Source: Rhizobium sp. LCM 4573 (GTDB lineage Bacteria; Pseudomonadota; Alphaproteobacteria; Rhizobiales; Rhizobiaceae). From it: 10,904 bases of DNA. Every line of letters starts with the position of its first letter. Position 1 is the first letter of the stretch. The stretch spans positions 41,819 through 52,722 of the forward strand of contig NZ_MDDW01000005.1 in NCBI RefSeq assembly GCF_001854865.1, given 5' to 3'. Both the position numbers and the translations under genes were made by a program. Below the pieces are notes generated by a model. It was not told the DNA's origin and did no database searches. It saw only the letters and a list, made by a program, of their open reading frames with translations. Positions 1 through 5,056 of this stretch are shown here, one piece after another.

Positions 1-186
1 GATTGCCCTGACAAGGTCGCGTTCGGTGAAGATGCCGGTAATGTTTCCCGTGGCCCCGACCACGACCACCGCACCGATGCGGTTCTGGTTCAGGATTTCC
101 GCGACCTCCTGCAGCGTCTTGTCCGGCTCCACGGTAACCACGTTTCGGCCCTTGGCATCGAGCATGTTCTTGACGGTAATCGACAT
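1..186 (-). CDS. CBS domain protein, N-terminal part
   Basis: The reading frame starts with ATG at 186 and runs off the left edge, giving 62 residues (MSITVKNMLDAKG...). The sequence has the look of a first CBS domain: a VKNMLDAKG opening, V-x-x-D-x-T-L-x-E-V, then N-R-I-G-A-V-V-V-V, G-x-I-T-G-I-F-T-E-R-D-L-V. The ITGIFTERDLVR segment is the hallmark end of a CBS motif. CBS domains occur in pairs and bind adenine nucleotides such as AMP or ATP to regulate partner proteins; small stand-alone two-CBS proteins of about 140 residues are common in rhizobia, so roughly half is missing here. A strong Shine-Dalgarno (AGGAGG, 6-7 nt before the ATG) fixes the start. It lies 92 bp downstream of the rhomboid gene on the same strand and may share its transcript. 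The family is clear; the cellular target is unknown. Confidence 0.88.
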   Translation of the reverse strand, partial: MSITVKNMLDAKGRNVVTVEPDKTLQEVAEILNQNRIGAVVVVGATGNITGIFTERDLVRAI

Positions 187-278
187 GGTTCCCTCCTAGC
201 GCATCTGCAGGTAGAGCCGTTCCACTCCTCAGGAACTGCGCTCGCCTTTGTGGAATCTAGATCGCTCCAGGGAGGAGA

Positions 279-1037
279 TCAAGGTTCCGTGATCGGAAGG
301 CGGCCCTGTGGAAGCGGATCGAACAGAGCGAAGAGAAGGAAACCGAAGAGAAAACCGCCGATATGGGCATCCCAGGCAATCTCGCCCATATCCCCGCCCA
401 CGAGCGGCAGCCCTGCCGCAACCAGCAGATTGCCGAGAAACCAGATCCCCGTGAAGAAGACGACGGTGCGATTGCGGAAGGCGCCGAAAATCGACTGGCG
501 CGGATAGAGATGACCATGGGTGCGGTCATAGCCGCCGCGTTCGGGAAAGGCGAAGCGGCAGGCCGCCCCCATCAGCGCCGAGACCACGCCGGACGCGCCG
601 ATCAGCAGCGTCTGGTCGCCCCAATGCAGCATGGCGTGGAAGAAGGCCGCGGCGGCGGCCGAAAACATCCAGAAAAGAATATAACGCAAGGTCCCGATGC
701 GGCGCACCACGGGCGCCCCGAAGGCCGTCAGCCACAACACGTTGAAAACCAGATGCTCGACGCCGCCGTGCAGCAAAGAATAGGTCACTGGCGTCCAAAG
801 CCACTGAAACCCCTGTTCGGCCAGCGGATAAACGTAGCGGAGCGGCGTGAACGCCAACTGGAACAGCAGAAAGGCACGGGCGTCCTCATTGAGGAAAAAG
901 GCCTCGACGACATAGAGCACCGCGAGCACCGCGATCGTGACTACAAGGCTGCGCGGCAGGTTGAATATCGGAACCGATTCGCGCTCCGGAGCATCCTCCT
1001 CATGCGGCTCCTCGGCCATGTCCGGCCTGTCGCTCAT
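279..1037 (-). CDS. Rhomboid family intramembrane serine protease
   Basis: A 252-residue polytopic inner-membrane protein. Residues 1-27 are an acidic cytoplasmic tail, followed by hydrophobic segments beginning near residue 29. Rhomboid signatures are present: HGGVEHLVFN at 90-99 (the H-x-x-x-N oxyanion-helix region, His95/Asn99), the catalytic GASG motif with Ser149, and the C-terminal AHIGGFLFG helix with catalytic His225. The Ser/His dyad is therefore intact and the protein is predicted to be an active protease that cleaves transmembrane substrates within the bilayer. A long loop at 167-187, rich in Arg, Tyr and Gly, separates the GASG helix from the next span. The ATG at 1037 is preceded by a weak purine-rich AAAGGGA. 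The gene is divergent from the PAS gene and upstream of the CBS gene. Its substrate cannot be inferred from the context. Confidence 0.93.
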   Translation of the reverse strand: MSDRPDMAEEPHEEDAPERESVPIFNLPRSLVVTIAVLAVLYVVEAFFLNEDARAFLLFQLAFTPLRYVYPLAEQGFQWLWTPVTYSLLHGGVEHLVFNVLWLTAFGAPVVRRIGTLRYILFWMFSAAAAAFFHAMLHWGDQTLLIGASGVVSALMGAACRFAFPERGGYDRTHGHLYPRQSIFGAFRNRTVVFFTGIWFLGNLLVAAGLPLVGGDMGEIAWDAHIGGFLFGFLLFALFDPLPQGRLPITEP

Positions 1038-1266
1038 TCCGTCCCTTTCTCGTCAACTTCGCCAGCCATATAGGACCCACCGGCGAAAGGGAAGCGCTGG
1101 CGGCGCTATGCGGCGCCCGCGGAAATCCCCGCACACGGATCAAACCCCAGAGATCGGCAATCGCCGGTTAACCGTCACCTGCCGCAGGTGGCATGGATTT
1201 CGCTCCGCGAGCGGCAAAGGACACGGTTCGCCTCGCGAACTGGTCCGAAACGAGACAGGCACAAGC
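1038..1266. promoter_or_regulatory. Divergent intergenic region with two adjacent palindromes
   Basis: This 229-bp gap separates the divergent rhomboid and PAS genes and must hold both promoters. It contains a perfect 10-bp palindrome CGGTTAACCG (1165-1174), followed one base later by the 15-bp dyad CACCTGCCGCAGGTG (1176-1190; 7-bp arms around one central base). The pair sits about 75-100 bp before the PAS start. Palindromes of this size and spacing suit a dimeric regulator, but no named regulator consensus is recognised. No clear -35/-10 pair could be assigned. Confidence 0.4.
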
Positions 1267-1842
1267 ATGCGCAATGAGGCAACCCGGAAGGTTTATGAAT
1301 ACTGGCTCCACATCAAGGGCGATCGTCCTGCTCCCCTGAGGAGCGAGATCGACCCAGCGGCGCTGCGCCGCCTTCTGCCCTATCTGTTCATCCTGACGCC
1401 GGGTGCCGAAGGCGTGCTGGAGTTCCGCCTTGCCGGAACCCGCATCTGCGAAATCTTCGGCCGCGAACTGCGCGGTGCCGCCTTTACCGGCCTCTGGGAT
1501 GAGAACCCCAACCCTGCCGAAATCGCGCGCGATGTCATGCGCCGCGAGCAGCCCGCAATCCTCGATGGATGGACACGGAACGGCGAGACCGCAATCGGGT
1601 TCGAGGTCCTGCTGCTGCCGCTCAGCTCCGGCGAACAGATCGATCGCCTGTTGGGCTCGCTCCTGCCGCAGGCCTCGCCCGCTCCTCCCGTCACGCGCCC
1701 GCTTTCCGGGCTTTCCCTTCACGGCTGGAATTTTCTCGAAACCGATCGGGAGGCCGCGTCGGACCCAACCGATGATCCGGGTCCTGCCCGAGCGCTCCTG
1801 CGTTTTCTTTCAACACGCCTGCTCGACAACGGAGCGACTTGA
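1267..1842 (+). CDS. PAS domain-containing protein (PAS_5 family)
   Basis: A 191-residue soluble protein starting MRNEATRKVYEYWL. It matches the layout of the alphaproteobacterial PAS_5 (PF07310) family: an N-terminal helix (Y-E-Y-W-x-x-I-K-G-D-R-P-A-P-x-R-S-E-I-D-P), then LLPYLFIL at about residues 38-45, the FRLAGTRICEIFGRELRG segment at about 56-73, and a downstream beta-rich part ending near residue 170. The N-terminal match to the family is good; ligand or signal is unknown and no output domain is fused, so it may act through a partner protein. The frame is open upstream to 937, but the ATG at 1267 is chosen because it is where the family begins; the upstream frame overlaps the rhomboid gene and is not protein-like. 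The Shine-Dalgarno is weak (GAGACAGG). It lies 60 bp before the PilZ gene on the same strand. Confidence 0.85.
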   Translation: MRNEATRKVYEYWLHIKGDRPAPLRSEIDPAALRRLLPYLFILTPGAEGVLEFRLAGTRICEIFGRELRGAAFTGLWDENPNPAEIARDVMRREQPAILDGWTRNGETAIGFEVLLLPLSSGEQIDRLLGSLLPQASPAPPVTRPLSGLSLHGWNFLETDREAASDPTDDPGPARALLRFLSTRLLDNGAT

Positions 1843-1902
1843 AGCGCTTCGACAAAACCTTCTGTTAACCGCGCCGCGGTATGAGGTTTGTTATAGTTCC
1901 GA

Positions 1903-2532
1903 ATGGAAAAGTATTCTCGAATGTATTCGTTTCAGCCGGCCCAGAACGCTCCTTCGCATCACATGCCGAACCAGCGGGCGTTCCAGCGGGTGGCGGTAAA
2001 CGTTGCCGGCCGGCTGATGCTTTCCAATCATGAGGAATTTCCCTGCAGCGTAATCGATATGTCGCCGGGAGACGTCGCTTTCGCCTGCGAAGCGCGGCCC
2101 GCCGTCAACGAGCGGGTAATCGCCTATCTCGATCACATCGGCCGGCTGGAAGGCAGCGTGCTCAACCTGTCGGGCAGCGGCTTCGTCATGTCTATCACGG
2201 CGACGGAGCGCAAGCGCGAAAAGCTCGCGGCCCAGCTCACCTGGATCGCCAACAAGCATGAGCTCGGTCTGCCCGAGGATCGCCGGCACGACCGCCTGAC
2301 GCCCCGCAACAGCCGCGCCGAGCTTCTGCTGGATGACGGCCGCCGCTATTCCTGCCGCATCATGGATCTTTCGCTTTCCGGCGCGGCGATCGACATCGAC
2401 ATCCGCCCGGCGATCGGCACCCCGGTTCAGCTCGGCAATATGCGCGGCCGCGTGGTGCGCCATTTTCTGGAAGGCGTGGCGGTCGAGTTCAATTCGATCC
2501 AGCCGCGCGAATCCCTCACCCAGTTCCTCTGA
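1903..2532 (+). CDS. Tandem PilZ domain protein (c-di-GMP effector)
   Basis: A 209-residue soluble protein with two PilZ-like units. The C-terminal one (about 126-197) has both canonical c-di-GMP motifs: RxxxR (Arg127-Arg131, RRHDR) and DxSxxG (Asp155-Leu-Ser157-Leu-Ser-Gly160), so it should bind the second messenger. The N-terminal one (about 24-96) keeps RxxxR (Arg25-Arg29) but reads DMSPGD at 52-57, with Asp where the DxSxxG glycine should be; it may bind weakly or serve as a dimerisation module. PilZ proteins usually tune motility, exopolysaccharide or adhesion in response to c-di-GMP. The start could be Met1 (1903) or Met7 (1921); neither has a good Shine-Dalgarno, and rhizobial relatives as I recall them begin near MYSFQPAQN, which favours 1921. 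Transcription probably ends at the hairpin just after the stop. Confidence 0.9.
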   Translation: MEKYSRMYSFQPAQNAPSHHMPNQRAFQRVAVNVAGRLMLSNHEEFPCSVIDMSPGDVAFACEARPAVNERVIAYLDHIGRLEGSVLNLSGSGFVMSITATERKREKLAAQLTWIANKHELGLPEDRRHDRLTPRNSRAELLLDDGRRYSCRIMDLSLSGAAIDIDIRPAIGTPVQLGNMRGRVVRHFLEGVAVEFNSIQPRESLTQFL

Positions 2533-2541
2533 GGAACGGTC

Positions 2542-2575
2542 GCCACCCGATCGCGGTGGCCCCTTATTTCTTTTA
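2542..2575 (+). terminator. Intrinsic terminator after the PilZ gene
   Basis: GCCACC (2542-2547) pairs with GGTGGC (2555-2560) around a 7-nt loop, and is followed by CCC and a T-rich run (TTATTTCTTTTAT, 2564-2576). It starts 10 nt after the PilZ stop codon. The stem is short but GC-rich and the T tract is good, so it probably separates the PilZ gene from the downstream protease gene. Confidence 0.6.
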
Positions 2576-2588
2576 TAGCCCGACGATA

Positions 2589-2611
2589 GACTGTCTCCAT
2601 TGGAGGCAGTC
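2589..2611 (+). repeat. Strong inverted repeat (hairpin)
   Basis: GACTGTCTCC (2589-2598), loop ATT, GGAGGCAGTC (2602-2611): a 10-bp stem in which one position is a G-T (G-U) pair. A further GACTGTC copy at 2624-2630 could compete for pairing with the right arm. It is not followed directly by a T run, so it is not a typical terminator; the nearest T run is T7 at 2650-2656. Confidence 0.5.
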
Positions 2612-2917
2612 GAACTGCTATTTGACTGTCCTGAAACGGCTCGCCGCAATTTTTTTGTGCCTTTTCGAAACTTTTTCGAAGGCTTTTTCCTCTCGCGAAG
2701 CCGGTTTGCGGCCGCATAATACCCACATTTCGAGGTTTCCCGCGGCCTTCCCGCTGCGTTCGCCGTGAGCTGCAGCCGTGCATGCACGTCTCACGAAAGC
2801 GGAAGAAAATCATTTAAATACAATAAGATAGATACGACATCCGTGCCGAACCAGTGCCCCCGACAACTGATCTGTCACCCGGTCCCGTTCTGGGATTCTT
2901 TCCAATTCGCAACCCTA

Positions 2918-2963
2918 TCGATTCAAATTTTATGAAACTTCGATTCAAATAAGGATTTGATTC
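2918..2963. promoter_or_regulatory. Candidate operator: repeated TCGATTCAAAT with an inverted copy
   Basis: TCGATTCAAAT occurs exactly twice, at 2918-2928 and 2940-2950, 22 bp apart start to start, about two helical turns. The second copy is followed by a diverged inverted copy, so that TCAAAT-AAGG-ATTTGA (2945-2960) is a perfect 6-bp inverted repeat. The array ends about 70 bp before the start codon of the protease gene. The repeat is seen directly; that a regulator binds here is inference. Confidence 0.4.
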
Positions 2964-3033
2964 TACTACTATATTTTGCGCTCGCTCAAACCCTGCCTGC
3001 GATTGTCCTTCCCATGAACGGGGAGACAAGAAA

Positions 3034-3645
3034 ATGAACGATCGCAAGGCACTGAAGCTCGGATTTGTTGCCGCTCTCATCGCTTTCGTAAGCGCGTCTT
3101 CGTCCTTCGCGGCCCCGGCCGGCACGATGCGCGTCATCGGCGAGGCCAGCCCGCCGATCGGTCATTACGAGTTCTGCCAGACCTACACGAGCGAGTGCGA
3201 GGGCAGCTACGAGGATGCCGGCCCGATGCGGCTGACCGAAGAGAAATGGCGCGCGCTGCTCGACATCAACTATACCGTCAACACTTCCATCGAGCCGATG
3301 ACCGACCAGGAAATCTACGGGGTCGAGGAACGCTGGGCCTATCCCCGCAGCGTCGGCGATTGCGAGGATTTCGTACTGCTCAAGCGCAAGATGCTCATCA
3401 AGAAGGGTTTCGATCCGTCCGACCTGCTGATCACTGTCGTGCTTCAGCCGAACGGCGAAGGTCATGCGGTGCTCACCGTCCGCACCGATCGCGGCGACTA
3501 CGTGCTCGACAACATGCGCAACAAGGTCATGCTTTGGTCGGATACCGAATACACCTACCTGAAGCGCCAGGCCTCGAATGATCCTGCCCGTTGGGTCAAG
3601 CTCCAGGACGGCCGTGCAACCGCCGTTGGCAGCGTCGGACAGTAA
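3034..3645 (+). CDS. Exported transglutaminase-like cysteine protease (BTLCP/LapG-like)
   Basis: A 203-residue protein with an N-terminal signal peptide (Lys/Arg-rich start, hydrophobic core at 9-20, likely cut after Ser-Phe-Ala26), so the mature enzyme is periplasmic. It belongs to the bacterial transglutaminase-like cysteine proteinase family (PF06035). The catalytic triad is visible: Cys110 in GDCEDF, His144 in EGHAVL and Asp159 in VLDN. Asp109, Glu111 and Asp112 around the cysteine match the residues that bind calcium in characterised LapG proteases. Cys48 and Cys55 could form a disulfide. LapG releases large surface adhesins when c-di-GMP falls, under control of LapD; no LapD or adhesin gene is in this window, so the substrate here is unknown. 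The start has a good Shine-Dalgarno (GGGGAGA, about 8 nt upstream). It has its own upstream region and is probably monocistronic. Confidence 0.9.
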   Translation: MNDRKALKLGFVAALIAFVSASSSFAAPAGTMRVIGEASPPIGHYEFCQTYTSECEGSYEDAGPMRLTEEKWRALLDINYTVNTSIEPMTDQEIYGVEERWAYPRSVGDCEDFVLLKRKMLIKKGFDPSDLLITVVLQPNGEGHAVLTVRTDRGDYVLDNMRNKVMLWSDTEYTYLKRQASNDPARWVKLQDGRATAVGSVGQ

Positions 3646-3816
3646 TCCTCGAGGCTGAAAGGATCACTCGATACGGTTTCCATCGGCGCCGAATAGACGC
3701 AGATGCTGCGGCGGGAACCTGACGGCCCGGCTTATCGGAGGAGCGGAGTGATGACCTGAAACTTTGTGGCCCAGCCCGCGTTTTGAATGACGGGACGCGG
3801 CGGCAGGAGGCGAGCC

Positions 3817-4032
3817 ATGAGCGAGATGACCGAGACACGGAAACTGGCGGAGGAATATCTGCGGCTCGGCGGCCGCCGCAAATTGAAGGCCGACGACAAC
3901 ATCATCACGATCCGCAAATGGGAGGAAGACCCGCCCGAGGCGGAGAGGTTCTGGGTCGAGCATATCGAGCCCCTCGACCAGAGAACGCGCGAGCAGGTCG
4001 AGCTGTACCTGCCCAGCATCAACTTCCCCTGA
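3817..4032 (+). CDS. Conserved-looking 71-aa hypothetical protein
   Basis: A small, charged, soluble protein (MSEMTETRKLAEEYLRLGGR...) with no signal peptide or membrane span. It opens with a predicted helix (about 4-17), continues with a basic turn GGRRKLKAD and a short hydrophobic strand NIITIRKW, and ends with an acidic helix and the tail LPSINFP. The pattern of a helix, a strand and a Trp-rich middle (IRKWEED, RFWVEH) suggests a folded domain, but I do not recognise a family. The ATG at 3817 is chosen over the one at 3787 because it is preceded by a near-ideal AGGAGG 6 nt away; the extra ten residues (GRGGRRRA) look like translated upstream DNA. It stands 171 bp after the protease gene and 118 bp before the next gene. 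Confidence 0.75.
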   Translation: MSEMTETRKLAEEYLRLGGRRKLKADDNIITIRKWEEDPPEAERFWVEHIEPLDQRTREQVELYLPSINFP

Positions 4033-4094
4033 AACATCCCTCCCGAATTGACACGCCGGCGTCCCATGGTCGGACACCGTTCATTTACTTCTCA

Positions 4095-4102
4095 TTAACC
4101 AT
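4095..4102 (+). promoter_or_regulatory. TTAACCAT: candidate CtrA half-site
   Basis: TTAACCAT lies 48 bp before the start of the single-pass membrane protein gene. TTAACC/TTAACCAT is a known half-site form of the CtrA-binding sequence in alphaproteobacteria. No second TTAA at the 7-bp spacing of the full site is present here, so this is only a half-site; binding is inferred. Confidence 0.35.
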
Positions 4103-4150
4103 AACCAAGCAAAGCTGCCACAGTTGAAGCCCTTCGAACTGGAGGCATCC

Positions 4151-4909
4151 ATGACAGGCTCCGGCTCGGCCGCCGACGACGAATCCCCGCTCATTTCCAA
4201 CCGCTTCCTTTATCGGTTGACTGCATTCGTCGCCGTGCTTGCGGTCCTGACGGCAGGCATCAGTCTCGCCGGCCGCTGGTACGGGCAGCGCATGGCGCTC
4301 GCCGGGCATACCGACAGCACCGAGACCTTCCTGATCCGCATCGGCCAGGACGATCTGCGCCTTTCCGCCAACACTATCCGCTTCCGTGAGCAGCGGCATG
4401 GCGGCGCGGCCGAGCGCGTCGATCTCTATCTCACCTGGCCCGAACTGGAAGGCTACAGCGGCGAAAAACGCTTGCGTTTTGATGACCTTACGCGATCCGG
4501 CTCGCTGATTTTCCTGCAATTGTCGCAGAGCACGATGTCCGCGGACATGTCCGGCCGGCTCGCTCCCATCTATTCGCAGCTTTTCACGGGGGAAGAACCG
4601 CAGAAGACCGCCCACGGGCTGACAATGTATCGCCTGCGCATCGATAGCGGCTATGGCAAGGAAGTGATCTTCACCGCGCCGCGATCCGGCAGGCCCGCCT
4701 ACGTGGTTCGCTGCCTGCTCCCCGCCGAAGGACAGGCTCCTACCAGCGGCGATTGCCAGCGCGACATCCATCTCGGAAGCGACCTTACCGTGCTTTATCG
4801 CTTCTCCAGCGCGATTTTGAACGACTGGGACCACATTGATGCCGCGATTACCGCTTTTGTCGAAGCGCGGCTGGTTGACGGGCCAGACGGAACGAATGGG
4901 CGAAATTAA
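4151..4909 (+). CDS. Single-pass membrane protein of unknown function
   Basis: A 252-residue protein with a short polar N-terminus, one transmembrane segment at about 20-40 (LYRLTAFVAVLAVLTAGISL) and a periplasmic domain of about 210 residues, rich in alternating beta-type stretches (TFLIRIG, RVDLYLTW, SLIFLQL, LTMYRLRI, KEVIFTA, AYVVRCLL). Cys188 and Cys202 could form a periplasmic disulfide. The positive charge balance (Arg18, Arg22 before the span) suits an N-in topology. I do not recognise a named family. The ATG at 4151 is chosen because CTGGAGG stands 8 nt upstream; an in-frame TTG at 4124 would add nine residues but has no ribosome binding site. It lies 124 bp upstream of the D,D-carboxypeptidase gene, same strand, which hints at an envelope role but does not show one. 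Confidence 0.8.
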   Translation: MTGSGSAADDESPLISNRFLYRLTAFVAVLAVLTAGISLAGRWYGQRMALAGHTDSTETFLIRIGQDDLRLSANTIRFREQRHGGAAERVDLYLTWPELEGYSGEKRLRFDDLTRSGSLIFLQLSQSTMSADMSGRLAPIYSQLFTGEEPQKTAHGLTMYRLRIDSGYGKEVIFTAPRSGRPAYVVRCLLPAEGQAPTSGDCQRDIHLGSDLTVLYRFSSAILNDWDHIDAAITAFVEARLVDGPDGTNGRN

Positions 4910-5014
4910 CTAAAACTCAGCATAATCCGGAAACCTGCCATTCATCATAAACCTCTTGGTAACGCTGTTCTCCTAGATTGGCCCAAACGGCCGCGACTGG
5001 GGAGCGTCCGGACG

Positions 5015-5056
5015 ATGCAAACAATACAAAACGATGAGTGCGGCAGTGTCGAATAA
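5015..5056 (+). other. Possible 13-codon leader ORF before the carboxypeptidase
   Basis: ATG at 5015 opens a 13-codon frame (MQTIQNDECGSVE) that ends with TAA at 5054-5056. It has the best Shine-Dalgarno in this stretch (GGGGAG, 10 nt upstream). The frame overlaps the annotated carboxypeptidase start (5034) and stops one base before an alternative in-frame start of that gene (ATG 5058), an arrangement compatible with translational coupling. Whether it is translated is unknown. Confidence 0.3.

Larger units (their letters stand above)
2533..3033. other. Gene-free AT-rich region between PilZ and protease genes
   Basis: About 500 bp without a convincing gene. The open frames on both strands lack family resemblance and a credible start. 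In order the region holds: the terminator at 2542-2575; a 10-bp-stem hairpin at 2589-2611; T-tracts spaced about one helical turn apart at 2650-2688; an AT-rich block from about 2810; four GATTC sites between 2894 and 2963; and a direct plus inverted repeat of a TCGATTCAAAT-like sequence at 2918-2963. The protease promoter must lie in the right-hand part; TATATT near 2971 is a possible -10 element, but no well-spaced -35 is clear. Confidence 0.5.

Noticed and set aside
937..1266. Upstream extension of the PAS gene frame by 110 codons
   Set aside because: It overlaps the rhomboid gene on the other strand, is Arg/Ser/Gly-rich without structure, and the PAS_5 family starts at the 1267 ATG.
2556..2768. 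70-codon plus-strand frame in the PilZ-protease gap
   Set aside because: It starts inside the PilZ terminator stem region, crosses the hairpin and T-tracts, has no Shine-Dalgarno and no protein-like pattern.
1891..2787. Long open frame (about 298 codons) on the minus strand over the PilZ gene
   Set aside because: It lies antisense to a gene with clear PilZ motifs, is rich in Arg/Ala/Gly as expected of a GC-driven shadow frame, and resembles no family.
2810..2990. AT-rich block as a sign of horizontally acquired DNA
   Set aside because: It is short, non-coding and directly upstream of a gene with normal composition; ordinary promoter DNA explains it, and no mobile-element genes or flanking repeats were seen.
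3702..3758. 18-codon ORF between the protease and the 71-aa gene
   Set aside because: No Shine-Dalgarno in front of its ATG and no hydrophobic or patterned sequence; too short to support.
4048..4053. Perfect TTGACA as a -35 element before the single-pass membrane protein gene
   Set aside because: No acceptable -10 hexamer follows at 16-18 bp, so a promoter was not called.
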